A stretch of DNA of 64,000 nt from UBA1275 sp038124025 (GTDB taxonomy: Bacteria; Bacteroidota; Rhodothermia; Balneolales; Balneolaceae): the NCBI GenBank assembly GCA_038124025.1, contig JAYPBC010000006.1:1-64000 (forward strand). The letters run 5' to 3'. Shown here piece by piece: positions 45,993 through 54,612 of the stretch. The notes under the pieces are model-generated. The model was not told where the DNA came from and did not search any database. It worked only from the letters and a program-made list of their open reading frames with translations. The position numbers and the translations under genes are program-made. Position 1 is the stretch's first letter, and every line of letters starts with the position of its first letter.

Positions 45993-47701
45993 TAGGCCGC
46001 CTCCTTCCATCTTTTTAGAAGTTCTAAGGCTATCTCACGATCATCAAAGGGATGCTTAACCCCCTTGATTTCTTGGTAATTCTCATGCCCTTTGCCTGCA
46101 ATTACGATAATATCATCGGCCGTAGCTAAATCTAAAGCTATACCAATGGCTTTTGCACGCTCGACCTCTACATGAACTTGCTCAGCACTAAAATGCTCAC
46201 TAAATCCAGAACAAATCTCCTCGATAATAGACTCAGGTGATTCAGACCGAGGATTATCGGTAGTTACGATAGCTAGGTCACCCCATTTTTCGCAAGCTTG
46301 AGCCATAATGGGCCGTTTAGTTGCATCCCGGTCACCACCCGCCCCAAAAACAACAAGTAGCTTTTGGTGAGGTTTTTTTAATTCAGCCAAGGTGGAACAT
46401 ATATTTTCAAGGGCATCGGGAGTATGTGCATAGTCGATAAATACCGATGGATAGTTCTTCTCAATTGACTCCATATCTGCTGATGAAGCGACTTCGGTTC
46501 CTTGCCGTTGAGTTAATGTAGGCCCGTCTGATGGGGCTTTTAATACCTTATCCTGAGCTTTAGCTTCGATGTGGACTCGTTCTAAACGTCCAGGAGCACC
46601 ACCCAAAACCTGAGTTTGCTTTTCTAATTCATTGGAATTAATGCCTAATAACTGCGCGGCAGTGATTGCTTGTAACGCGTTATACGCATTAAATAAACCC
46701 ACCAGTGGTAGTTCAAATCGTAGGTTGGCTGTTTTGTCCAGTAATGTAGTTCCAGCTAATCCCAATGATTCTATGGTGTAGCTGCGCCCTTGAGCCCATG
46801 CAGGTAGGGGGGGATAAGGCGAATTTGCCGGTTTCACCGAAGGGCTATGTTGTCTTAATTGATCGCCTTGGGCATCGATTAACCCGATGGAGAAAATTTG
46901 GGCATCGGTATCTTGTATCATGTAGCCGCTATGGGGATCATCAGTGTTAATAATAGCCCAAGATCCTGGCTTTAAGCCATCGAATAATTTCTTTTTTGCC
47001 CTCATGTAGGATTCAAAATCATCATGATAATCCAAATGATCGTGGGAAATATTGGTGAATATGGCGATGGTAAAAGGAATTCCTTCCACACGGTACTGAT
47101 CCAAAGCGTGGGAAGACACTTCCATGACCAAATGGGTACTGCCTGCATTTACCATGGCTTGCATATCATTAGCTAGCTCAATTGGATCCGAGGTCGTGAG
47201 TGAAGATGGGATTTCACGGTCTAAAATACGCTTGGACACCGTACCCAACAAGCTCGCAGCCTTACCTGAGCGCGTCAATAATTCATATAATAAGGTCGCC
47301 GTTGTTGTTTTTCCATTGGTGCCTGTTATGCCAATGACTTGCAAGCGTTGCCATGGATCCCCAGCAAAAGCTTGGGCTAGCGGTCCAATAACTTCTCTAG
47401 TATTTGCCACCTGCATGTAGTTTTCCACATCGGGATACTTTTCAGGAGCTTCCTCGCCTATTATAAGTAGCTTGGGCGAGTTCGATAGCTCATTGATAAA
47501 ATCATGTCCATCTACTTTTGTGCCTCGGACAGCTACAAAAGCAGTGTTGGGCACTATTTTTCTTGAATCCTGGCTAAGCTGAGTGTAGACCGTATCTGGC
47601 TGTTTAATGCGTTTGGCATGAGGTTGACATATAACTTGAATGTCCTGGATACTCATCTGGCGTGACACTAAAGGAGATATGTTAGAGGTGGATTGGCTCA
47701 T
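45992..47701 (-). CDS. murE: UDP-MurNAc-tripeptide synthetase MurE (meso-DAP type)
   Basis: Adds the third stem-peptide residue. Motifs: QDSRKIVPNTAFVAVRG, VIGITGTNGKTTTATLLYELL (GTNGKTT loop), TSDPIELA, ISHDHLDYHDDFESY and VFIDYAHTPDALEN. DNPRSESP carries the DNPR specificity motif for meso-diaminopimelate, so the wall is inferred to be mDAP type. At 569 residues it is longer than the usual 490-510: a hydrophilic insertion of about 40 residues (about 375-415) precedes VFIDYAHTP. The start overlaps the ftsI stop by 4 bp, and the stop overlaps mraY by 1 bp. Confidence 0.96.
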   Translation of the reverse strand: MSQSTSNISPLVSRQMSIQDIQVICQPHAKRIKQPDTVYTQLSQDSRKIVPNTAFVAVRGTKVDGHDFINELSNSPKLLIIGEEAPEKYPDVENYMQVANTREVIGPLAQAFAGDPWQRLQVIGITGTNGKTTTATLLYELLTRSGKAASLLGTVSKRILDREIPSSLTTSDPIELANDMQAMVNAGSTHLVMEVSSHALDQYRVEGIPFTIAIFTNISHDHLDYHDDFESYMRAKKKLFDGLKPGSWAIINTDDPHSGYMIQDTDAQIFSIGLIDAQGDQLRQHSPSVKPANSPYPPLPAWAQGRSYTIESLGLAGTTLLDKTANLRFELPLVGLFNAYNALQAITAAQLLGINSNELEKQTQVLGGAPGRLERVHIEAKAQDKVLKAPSDGPTLTQRQGTEVASSADMESIEKNYPSVFIDYAHTPDALENICSTLAELKKPHQKLLVVFGAGGDRDATKRPIMAQACEKWGDLAIVTTDNPRSESPESIIEEICSGFSEHFSAEQVHVEVERAKAIGIALDLATADDIIVIAGKGHENYQEIKGVKHPFDDREIALELLKRWKEAA

Positions 47702-49896
47702 TGCAGCCCCTTTGTTTGTCCGCTAATTTGTTCGAAGGAACGTGCTTTACCTCTCAGGGTAACCGTTCGCCCTGGGCGTGTAAATTCACCGGCTAGTGGA
47801 AACTGTGCATATATGGTACCTGAGCCTATTCGTTGTGTCTTTAGACCTAGTTCAGCTAACATGCTATGCGCTGTTCGCATACTCATCCCCCGCAGATCGG
47901 GTAGTTCTATACGTTCAATCTCATTAGTTTCAGCAACTTTTAACGCTGTTTGTGAATCCTTGTGTGGATTTATAAGACCTGATTTGGGGTGAATTTGAAG
48001 TTGTAGTCGCTTTTTTGTGAAAAGAGTATCCCCGGGGGCTGGATGCTGTTTCACCACCCATTCTCCCTCACCTTCAATATCATAAGGGATGTATAATGAT
48101 TCCAATAGGTCTCCGGCTTGTTCAGGTGATAGGCCTAAAAGGGAGGGAGCGATAGCAAAGGTGTTATTATTATTATCGCGTTGCACCAGTTGCTGCTGTA
48201 AATCTTGATCCAAACCGGCAATACGTAGGGCTACTTGCTTGAAAATAGGACCTGCAGTATAGCCACCATAACCAACCGGTTTTGGTTCGTCTAACATAAT
48301 GTATAGTACATATTGGGGTGCGTCAACTGGGAAAAATCCGACAAAAGATCCTCGGTAACGATTGGAGTACATCCCATTTACTACTTTCTTGGCGGTACCA
48401 GTTTTACCCGCAATTCGAAGCCCGGGTATTTGAGCCAAATCCCCGGTACCGGAATCGCTAACAACACTCTCAAAAACAGGATAAAGTTTATCTAAGGTTG
48501 TAGCTTTGGCTACCCTACGGATACGAGTTGGTTGGAATTGTTCAACGACCTGACCATTTGAATTGGTGATTTCTTTTACTAAGTAAGGACGCATCAAATC
48601 ACCCCGATTGGCAAAGGCAGCATAGGCTTGAGTAGTTTGAAGTGGGGTTGAAAGAAGCTCATAGCCATGAGACATCCAAGGCAGACTTACCAAACTCCAT
48701 TCGAAAGGCTTAGCCATACGTCCACTTTCTTCCCCAGCAATATCTACATGGGTAGGAGTTCCAAAACCTAGATTACGGGCATATTGGTAGAAGGTATCAT
48801 TATCCAATCGCATCGCAATTTCAGCAGTAGCCACATTGGAGGACTGTTGAATGACCTCCTCAAAGTTCATGGTTCCTAGCGGGTCATGATCACGTAAAGT
48901 AAGTCCATGAATATGAACAGCTCCGTCCTCAGGCGTTTCGAAAAGCTCACCATCTTCAATCACACCTTGCTCAACGGCGGCAATGGCGGTAACTAATTTA
49001 AAGGTAGATCCAGGTTCTACCATGTCTGCAATGGCAAAATTTCGTCGGTTTTCTTCGTTGATATCGCCAGGGACATTCGGATCATAGCTTGGATAGTTGG
49101 CCATAGCTAAGATTTCACCGGTCGTGGGGTTCATGATAATTCCAGTGCCATAGTTAGCCTGATACCGTTGCACACCTACTTGTAATTCATCTTCTAATAT
49201 GGCCTGGATCGAGGCGTCGATGGTCGTGTGTAGATCATAGCCTTCAATGGGGAGCTTTTTGGGTGCTCCTACATATTCAAATACTCTTTGAAAAGCATCC
49301 TTACGCACTTGCTGAACTCCGTCAACCCCTTTGAGTTCTTTATCATAATGAGATTCCAGACCGATTCGTCCCTTCATTTCATGATTTACGAAGCCCATGG
49401 CATGGGCAGCAAGAGAGCCAAATGTATAGCTTCGCCGATAGTTTTCTTCCAATATTACCCCTCGGATTCCCAGATTAGCCAGTTCTTCCTTCTGCATGCT
49501 ATTCATGGTTTTTTCTAACACTACATAGCGGGATCGGGTAGGGGCATCCTTTAGAATGCCTTGGTAATAGGCTTTTCCTTTTCCGGTGGTTCGGCCTAGG
49601 GTGGCTAAAACGCTGTCAATCTGAGCCTGTGTCATGCCCGGTACTTTTGGGTCAAGGGCCATTCTGTAATCTATGGTATTGGTGGCTAGCAAGGTGCCAT
49701 TTCGGTCGTAAATATTGCCACGTTCTGCAGGTATCGCTATTTCGGTGATGGCTTGTTTATTCCAAAGTTGGCGAAGCCCTTCGCCTTCAATGAAATTAAT
49801 TCTTACTAGTTGGACCAATAAAGCCGCAGGTAATAATAGCAGGATTCCTAACATCACAAACATTCGCCCCATTATTGCGCCTCTAAATTCCTGCAT
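47698..49896 (-). CDS. ftsI: Division-specific penicillin-binding protein FtsI (PBP3) with PASTA domains
   Basis: Septal D,D-transpeptidase partnering FtsW. A short cytosolic start and one membrane helix (about residues 10-30) precede the dimerisation region with RGNIYDRNG, then the transpeptidase domain: EPGSTFK (Ser-x-x-Lys, about residue 295), QSSNVATAEIA (SxN) and AGKTGTAKK (KTG, about 498). The C-terminal extension contains two PASTA-like modules (about 600-660 and 675-732), as in SpoVD and Pbp2x, making it 732 residues. It adjoins the FtsL-like gene and overlaps murE by 4 bp. Confidence 0.95.
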   Translation of the reverse strand: MQEFRGAIMGRMFVMLGILLLLPAALLVQLVRINFIEGEGLRQLWNKQAITEIAIPAERGNIYDRNGTLLATNTIDYRMALDPKVPGMTQAQIDSVLATLGRTTGKGKAYYQGILKDAPTRSRYVVLEKTMNSMQKEELANLGIRGVILEENYRRSYTFGSLAAHAMGFVNHEMKGRIGLESHYDKELKGVDGVQQVRKDAFQRVFEYVGAPKKLPIEGYDLHTTIDASIQAILEDELQVGVQRYQANYGTGIIMNPTTGEILAMANYPSYDPNVPGDINEENRRNFAIADMVEPGSTFKLVTAIAAVEQGVIEDGELFETPEDGAVHIHGLTLRDHDPLGTMNFEEVIQQSSNVATAEIAMRLDNDTFYQYARNLGFGTPTHVDIAGEESGRMAKPFEWSLVSLPWMSHGYELLSTPLQTTQAYAAFANRGDLMRPYLVKEITNSNGQVVEQFQPTRIRRVAKATTLDKLYPVFESVVSDSGTGDLAQIPGLRIAGKTGTAKKVVNGMYSNRYRGSFVGFFPVDAPQYVLYIMLDEPKPVGYGGYTAGPIFKQVALRIAGLDQDLQQQLVQRDNNNNTFAIAPSLLGLSPEQAGDLLESLYIPYDIEGEGEWVVKQHPAPGDTLFTKKRLQLQIHPKSGLINPHKDSQTALKVAETNEIERIELPDLRGMSMRTAHSMLAELGLKTQRIGSGTIYAQFPLAGEFTRPGRTVTLRGKARSFEQISGQTKGLQ

Positions 49897-50295
49897 TTAA
49901 CGGCCCTCCAATATCTGGTCAGCAGGGCCTGCATTAATAAAGCCCAATTCTCTCGCTTTACGATACATATTTGCAGGGCCTGTCATCCGGTCGTAACGAA
50001 GTTTTAACTCATCATGCATTTGTTGGGTTTGTTCGAATTCTCTTTGGAGCTGCTGAACTTGTCCAAGGAGCTCTTGTGTGGCAAAAACATGCGTTAGATA
50101 GATGAAACCAATACATGCTCCCAGCAAGGTGTAGGCAATAATTTTGGTAGGTTTGAAAGCCGATAATTTGATCCCAGTTATTGCGCCAGTTTTTTTACTG
50201 AATTTATGAGACGGAGGGGGTATGGAATCAGTGGAATTGACTTTTCGGAGGTTTGGCTTCACGTTCTGCCTATGCAGTGGAGACGATACCATCAT
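49897..50295 (-). CDS. ftsL: FtsL-like division protein
   Basis: Position between rsmH and ftsI, size (132 residues) and architecture identify it: a basic N-terminal cytosolic part (about 45 residues), one transmembrane helix (IIAYTLLGACIGFIYLTHVF, about 52-71), and a periplasmic leucine/glutamine-rich coiled coil (ELLGQVQQLQREFEQTQQMH, about 75-95), ending in the MYRKARELGFI motif seen in FtsL/YlbG-like proteins. FtsL acts with FtsB/FtsQ in the divisome regulatory complex; the sequence itself is poorly conserved. The start overlaps rsmH by 4 bp. Confidence 0.85.
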   Translation of the reverse strand: MMVSSPLHRQNVKPNLRKVNSTDSIPPPSHKFSKKTGAITGIKLSAFKPTKIIAYTLLGACIGFIYLTHVFATQELLGQVQQLQREFEQTQQMHDELKLRYDRMTGPANMYRKARELGFINAGPADQILEGR

Positions 50296-51218
50296 GAGCC
50301 AGGGTCTCCTACTTTTTCAGCCACTCTTAGTTTTGCACTTCGGGAGGCTGGATTTCGATCAATTTCTTGATCATTCGGGGTAATTACCTGCCGGTTGATA
50401 GGCGTAAGGGGACAGACAGGGTTACCGTAAAAATCTTTTTCGATGATACCTTCAAAATTCCCACTTTTTATGAAGTTTTTTACCAGTCGATCCTCGAGCG
50501 AGTGGTAGCTCATGACCACCATTCGTCCGCCTGGGGCTAAGAGCTCAAGGCCTTGCTGTAAGACTTTTTTTAGTACCTCTAATTCTTGGTTCACCTCAAT
50601 TCGAATGGCCTGAAAGACTCTAGCTAAGCTTTTAATTCTAAATTTAGGGGGTACCTGCTCACTAATTATGGCGGAGAGCTCCTGTGTGCTTTCAATCGGT
50701 CTAGCATCGATTATACTTTGAGCAATTTTGCGACTTCCTCGCTCTTCACCAAAATGAAATATTATATCTCTGAGTCGCTCATAATCGTAGGTGTTTATAA
50801 CATCATATGCCGTTAATCCCGTATAGGATCCCATTCGCATATCAAGAGGCCCTTCTTGCTGAAAGCTAAATCCTCTGTCAGCCTCTTTAAGTTGATGAGT
50901 GGAAACTCCCAAGTCCAAAAGGATTCCGGCTACCTGTCCTTTATAGGGGGGAGGTAAAAGAGTAGACAGGTAGCCAAAGTTTCCTTTTAAAATCGTACAC
51001 CTCGGATCTTCTCCAATTCGCTCGCTGGCAGCCTCAATGGCTTGCTGGTCTTGGTCCACTCCAAAAACTCTGGCATCAGAGCCTAGGTTCTTGAGTATGG
51101 CCAGCGTGTGACCACCACCGCCCAAAGTCGCGTCAACGTAGATGCCGTTCGAGTCGGTGATTAAATGCTCAATACACTCTTGAAGCATTACCGGAGTGTG
51201 TTCGTAATATGCAACCAT
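50292..51218 (-). CDS. rsmH: 16S rRNA (cytosine(1402)-N4)-methyltransferase RsmH (MraW)
   Basis: Methylates N4 of C1402 in the decoding centre of 16S rRNA with SAM. MVAYYEHTPVMLQECIEHL is a normal N terminus, and the start at 51218 is 1 nt after the mraZ stop; an upstream in-frame ATG at 51230 would add four residues and overlap mraZ. Motifs: YVDATLGGGGHT (SAM loop), GVDQDQQA, LLDLGVSTHQL, FQQEGPLDMRM, AIRIEVNQELE and MSYHSLEDRLVKNF. About 308 residues, as usual. The gene overlaps ftsL by 4 bp. Confidence 0.96.
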   Translation of the reverse strand: MVAYYEHTPVMLQECIEHLITDSNGIYVDATLGGGGHTLAILKNLGSDARVFGVDQDQQAIEAASERIGEDPRCTILKGNFGYLSTLLPPPYKGQVAGILLDLGVSTHQLKEADRGFSFQQEGPLDMRMGSYTGLTAYDVINTYDYERLRDIIFHFGEERGSRKIAQSIIDARPIESTQELSAIISEQVPPKFRIKSLARVFQAIRIEVNQELEVLKKVLQQGLELLAPGGRMVVMSYHSLEDRLVKNFIKSGNFEGIIEKDFYGNPVCPLTPINRQVITPNDQEIDRNPASRSAKLRVAEKVGDPGS

Positions 51219-51219
51219 A

Positions 51220-51687
51220 TTATTCACCATCGGATTCAGATCCGCCTCCCATTACTTGTTCAAAAATAGCTTCAAAAGTATCGGAATCTAAATCGGCATC
51301 CACTTTTGCGAGGATGTCGGGGGACCAAATCTCGATGTATTGCCCCATACCAATGAATATAGCTTTCCCATTGATTTGAGCATAGTTGGCATGCTCAGTG
51401 GGGAGAGCAATGCGATGTTGTTTGTCCAAGGCGGCGTCTTCAGCATAGCGTAAGAAATTCCGCTTGGCAATTCGGCTAGCTCGGGTAAAATTATTAGCCT
51501 TAGAGAGGGCGTTTTCCACGTCACGCCACTCATTTTCGGGGTATAGATAAAGACAGGTTTCTAATCCACGTACCACCACAAAGCGTTCCTGAGCGTCTGG
51601 GCTTAACACTTTTCGCATTTTAGCCGGAAAGGCTATGCGGCCTTTTGCATCTATACTATGCTCGTATTGACCTTTGAAGCTATGCAA
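51220..51687 (-). CDS. mraZ: Transcriptional regulator MraZ
   Basis: MraZ is a double AbrB/SpoVT-type DNA-binding protein that represses the dcw operon from repeats ahead of its own gene. The 155-residue protein contains two such units, each with a conserved basic core: DAKGRIAFPAKMR (about residues 13-25) and DKQHRIALP (about 90-98). It forms ring-like oligomers in other bacteria. It begins the dcw cluster. Three 10-bp spaced GTGGG units lie in its upstream region, over the promoter, in agreement with autoregulation. Confidence 0.95.
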   Translation of the reverse strand: MHSFKGQYEHSIDAKGRIAFPAKMRKVLSPDAQERFVVVRGLETCLYLYPENEWRDVENALSKANNFTRASRIAKRNFLRYAEDAALDKQHRIALPTEHANYAQINGKAIFIGMGQYIEIWSPDILAKVDADLDSDTFEAIFEQVMGGGSESDGE

Positions 51688-51735
51688 GGTGACTAAACGT
51701 GGAATTATGATTGCTATATATTCGCTGAGAGAAAG

Positions 51736-51762
51736 TCCCCACTATCTCCCACTTTACCCCAC
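51736..51762 (-). promoter_or_regulatory. MraZ-binding box (three GTGGG repeats)
   Basis: On the minus strand GTGGGG (51757-51762), GTGGGA (51747-51752) and GTGGGG (51737-51742) are spaced exactly 10 bp, so MraZ would contact one face of the helix. TGGGN repeats of this spacing are the known MraZ box. The predicted transcription start (about 51756) lies inside the box, so binding should block initiation of the dcw operon. Confidence 0.85.
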
Positions 51763-51792
51763 AATGTACTCTAAAATTCTCTAATCTGTCAA
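51763..51792 (-). promoter_or_regulatory. Candidate sigma70 promoter of the dcw operon
   Basis: On the minus strand TTGACA (51787-51792) and TACATT (51763-51768) are separated by 18 bp, a near-consensus vegetative promoter. It lies about 75-105 bp upstream of the mraZ start and directly before the MraZ boxes. Confidence 0.65.
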
Positions 51793-51950
51793 GAAAAAAA
51801 CGTTGGAAAATAAAAAAAATACCAAATCACTGTAATTAGGCCCTATATATAAGGTGTATTTTTGGTGGGAGGAAGTGGTCAAGGATTCCACTTTAGGTCT
51901 TTGTTAAGCTATTTTATTAGAAGGTATGTATAGCTAAAAACGGATCTTTG

Positions 51951-52000
51951 ATTAGCTTTGGCAAAAACGGCTGTGGTTTGAATCGCTTTGGCAACAGGGA
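51951..52000 (-). repeat. Imperfect 30-bp tandem repeat between metX and mraZ
   Basis: On the minus strand the 10-mer TTGCCAAAGC occurs at 51985-51994 and 51955-51964, exactly 30 bp apart, each followed by a similar TCAAA segment and then CCGTTT. The repeats lie in the 411-bp non-coding gap between metX and mraZ, which otherwise holds the metX terminator candidate, an AT-rich tract (51790-51860) and the dcw promoter with the MraZ boxes. Function unknown; three helical turns of spacing would suit paired protein binding. Confidence 0.4.
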
Positions 52001-52015
52001 GGCGTTTCAATAGTT

Positions 52016-52058
52016 TTTAAAAAAATGAGACATCTTGATACGGATTAACCTGATATCT
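52016..52058 (-). terminator. Weak candidate terminator after metX
   Basis: On the minus strand AGATATC (52052-52058) can pair with GATGTCT (52028-52034), including a G-T pair, across a 17-nt loop, followed by CA and a run of T. It lies about 40 bp after the metX stop. Weaker than the other terminators listed. Confidence 0.4.
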
Positions 52059-52098
52059 TTCTATGGATGGGTGTACAAAGTTCTAAGAGAATAATTTT

Positions 52099-53133
52099 TT
52101 ATGTGGAGGCAAGAAATTGAGTCAATATTTGTATGAGTTGTTTAAACTCGATTAAAAAGGCATCATGACCATAGGGGGATTCTAGTGCCGTAAATTGGCC
52201 CTTAGGTAGCAGTTGGGCCAATTCTTTTTGTTCGGTAATTGGATACAAAGCGTCGGACAGTATGCCAACTACATGAATGGGTATGGTGAGTAGTTTTGCC
52301 ACCTCTTCAAAACTACCACGACCTCTGGATATATCATGGGTATCCATGGAGCGTGTGAGTCGTTCATAGCTTAGTGCATCGAATCGTCTGTTGAGTTTCA
52401 TACCCTGATAATCAAGGTAGGATTCAACCTGATAGTAAGGGGTATGCATATTTTCTCTAATCTCCCTACCAAACTTAGTCTCATAGTTTTCAGGAGAACG
52501 ATAGCTCATCATTCCGATTTGCCGCGCTAGAGATAAGCCTTGACTTGGAGGCGCATCATTGGAGTAATCACCACCTTTCCAATAAGGATCTTGGTAAATA
52601 GCCTGGCGCTGTAAATGACTTAGTCCGATGGACCAAGCCGTATGTGCTTTACCCATTGCCATGAGGAAAGCACGCTTAATTCTTGAATCCATTAGGGCAA
52701 ATTCTAAAGCAATCATCCCGCCCATAGATCCTCCTAAAGCACATTGAATAGAGTTGATCTGGAGATGATCAAGTAAGAGTTGTTCCATTCGAACGATATC
52801 CCGAATGCTTAGCACAGGAAATTGGGAACCGTAGGCTTTTTGAGTTTGTGGGTTCAGACTTTTTGGTCCAGTAGAGCCATAGCAACTTCCTGGGGTATTA
52901 ATGCATAAAATAAAATGCCTATCTAAATCGATAGGACTTTGAGGGGTGAAAAAGCCATGAAACCAATCTTCTGCATTACTATCTCCAGTTAATGCATGAA
53001 AAATGAGTATCACATTATCTCTGTTCTTATTTAAGCTTCCCCAGCTGCGGTAGCTCAGCTCAAACCCATTAAATACAAAACCAGACTCGGTAGTGTATGG
53101 GTCGGGGACCAGAAATGTTTTTTGGATACTCAT
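52099..53133 (-). CDS. metX: Homoserine O-acetyltransferase MetX
   Basis: Activates homoserine with an acyl-CoA for methionine synthesis. The 344-residue alpha/beta hydrolase has the nucleophile elbow CALGGSMGGM (Ser136), NTPGSCYGSTGP (oxyanion region), LTGDSNAEDWF near residue 50, and the C-terminal catalytic Asp and His regions (VVGILSDALYPI and YGHDAFLIE). The donor may be acetyl- or succinyl-CoA; acetyl is favoured by the adjacent O-acetylhomoserine sulfhydrylase gene. It starts 48 bp after the metY stop, in the same riboswitch-controlled operon. Confidence 0.93.
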   Translation of the reverse strand: MSIQKTFLVPDPYTTESGFVFNGFELSYRSWGSLNKNRDNVILIFHALTGDSNAEDWFHGFFTPQSPIDLDRHFILCINTPGSCYGSTGPKSLNPQTQKAYGSQFPVLSIRDIVRMEQLLLDHLQINSIQCALGGSMGGMIALEFALMDSRIKRAFLMAMGKAHTAWSIGLSHLQRQAIYQDPYWKGGDYSNDAPPSQGLSLARQIGMMSYRSPENYETKFGREIRENMHTPYYQVESYLDYQGMKLNRRFDALSYERLTRSMDTHDISRGRGSFEEVAKLLTIPIHVVGILSDALYPITEQKELAQLLPKGQFTALESPYGHDAFLIEFKQLIQILTQFLAST

Positions 53134-53181
53134 TCTTATGCGTCTGTGTAGTAGGTCAACGGATTGGTATACATGAGAGGC

Positions 53182-54495
53182 TTAAATCTTCGCTAATGCA
53201 AGATCAAAGTCTTCTTTTATGTCTTCTATGTGTTCGATGCCTACCGAAACTCTAATGAGATCTGAGCGAACACCGCTGGCTTCTTGCTCGCTTTCGCTGA
53301 GCTGTTGATGGGTGGTCGATGAGGGGTGTATCACCAAGGTTTTGGCATCCCCCACATTCGCTAGGTGACTTGCAAGTTGAACCTCATTGATAAAGGTTTT
53401 TGCGGCTTCATATCCACCTTTTACACCAAAGGTGAACAAGGTTCCAAATTGACCGTTTTTGAGATATTTTTTTGCTCGTTCATGGTAAGGGTGATCCTCT
53501 AATCCATTGTAATTGACCCAAGCAATTTTATCGTGTTCGTTCAGAAATTTAGCCAAAGCCAATGCGTTGGACGTGTGTCGCTCAATTCTTAAGGAAAGGG
53601 TTTCTAAGCCTTGTAAAAGCAAAAAGCTATTAAACGGAGAAAGGGCAGGACCGACATCTCGAAGACCTTCGACCCGAGCTCGAATTGCAAGAGCGATGTT
53701 CCCAAAAGGTCCATCGGCACCAAAAATTTCCCAAAAATTAATGCCATGGTAGCCGGGAGCGGGATCAGTAAACAACGGATAGCGTCCATTTCCCCAATTG
53801 AAATTCCCAGCATCTACGATGATACCCCCCACTGATGTTCCATGACCGCCTATCCACTTGGTAGCGGATTCGGTAACAATATTTGCACCATGAGCAATGG
53901 GTTGAACCAGGGCACCGCCAGCGCCAAAGGTATTATCCACCACAAGGGCAATTCCGTATTTTTGGCCTAAAGCGGCTAAACCTTCAAAATCGGCCACATT
54001 CCCTCGTGGATTTCCGATGGATTCCACGTAGATGGCTTTGGTTTGATCATCGATTAATGCTTCAAAAGCCTCAACCGTATCTTCTTCTGCAAATCGAACA
54101 TCAATACCTAATCGGGGGAGAGTTACTTTGAATTGGTTGTAGGTTCCGCCATAGAGATTTTGAGTGGAGAGGATATTGTCTCCGGCTTGAGCAATGGTGG
54201 TGATAGCTAAAAACTGTGCTGACTGTCCCGATGCCGTAGCCACAGCAGCAGCGCCTCCTTCTAAAGCGGCAATGCGTTGTTCAAAAACATCCGTAGTGGG
54301 ATTCATAATTCGCGTGTAGATGTTTCCGAATTCTTTTAACCCGAATAAATTTGCCGCGTGTTCGGTGTTTTTGAAGGTATAGGAAGTGGTTTGGTAAATA
54401 GGAACCGCCCGTGAACCAGTGGTTGGGTCGGGCTGTTGACCAGCATGAAGTTGCTGGGTTTCAAATCGTAAATTTCGTTTGTTTAGAGTACTCAT
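53182..54495 (-). CDS. metY: O-acetylhomoserine sulfhydrylase (MetY)
   Basis: PLP enzyme that makes homocysteine directly from O-acetylhomoserine and sulfide. I place the start at 54495 (MSTLNKRNLRFETQQLHAG): the longer frame upstream runs through the terminator and the riboswitch and is an artefact. Motifs: RAVPIYQTTSYTF, RIMNPTTDVFEQRIAALEGG, ATASGQSAQ, LVVDNTFGAGG, ESATKWIGGHGTSVGG (PLP lysine) and HPSSTTHQQLSESEQEASGV (HPSSTTHQQLSE). About 437 residues, as usual. Expression is under a SAM-I riboswitch. Confidence 0.95.
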   Translation of the reverse strand: MSTLNKRNLRFETQQLHAGQQPDPTTGSRAVPIYQTTSYTFKNTEHAANLFGLKEFGNIYTRIMNPTTDVFEQRIAALEGGAAAVATASGQSAQFLAITTIAQAGDNILSTQNLYGGTYNQFKVTLPRLGIDVRFAEEDTVEAFEALIDDQTKAIYVESIGNPRGNVADFEGLAALGQKYGIALVVDNTFGAGGALVQPIAHGANIVTESATKWIGGHGTSVGGIIVDAGNFNWGNGRYPLFTDPAPGYHGINFWEIFGADGPFGNIALAIRARVEGLRDVGPALSPFNSFLLLQGLETLSLRIERHTSNALALAKFLNEHDKIAWVNYNGLEDHPYHERAKKYLKNGQFGTLFTFGVKGGYEAAKTFINEVQLASHLANVGDAKTLVIHPSSTTHQQLSESEQEASGVRSDLIRVSVGIEHIEDIKEDFDLALAKI

Positions 54496-54558
54496 AGTAT
54501 TTTTCGTTTTTTTGTGAGTGATTGATTGTAATGATTCATTAACAACATGTATGAAACG

Positions 54559-54594
54559 AAAAAAGCCTTGCTCGGATGAATTCGAACAAGGCTT
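54559..54594 (-). terminator. Riboswitch-linked intrinsic terminator before metY
   Basis: On the minus strand AAGCCTTGTTCG and CGAGCAAGGCTT form a 12-bp stem with one G-T pair, followed by a run of T. It lies between the SAM-I aptamer and the metY start, so it is the expression platform: with SAM bound the terminator should form and switch metY-metX off. Confidence 0.85.
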
Positions 54595-54612
54595 AGCTAA
54601 AAGCGGGTCGAA

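Noticed and set aside
51861..51880. Extra MraZ-like GTGGGA and GTGGTC units on the plus strand
   Set aside because: Only two units, the second imperfect, on the opposite strand and about 105 bp from the box; probably chance.
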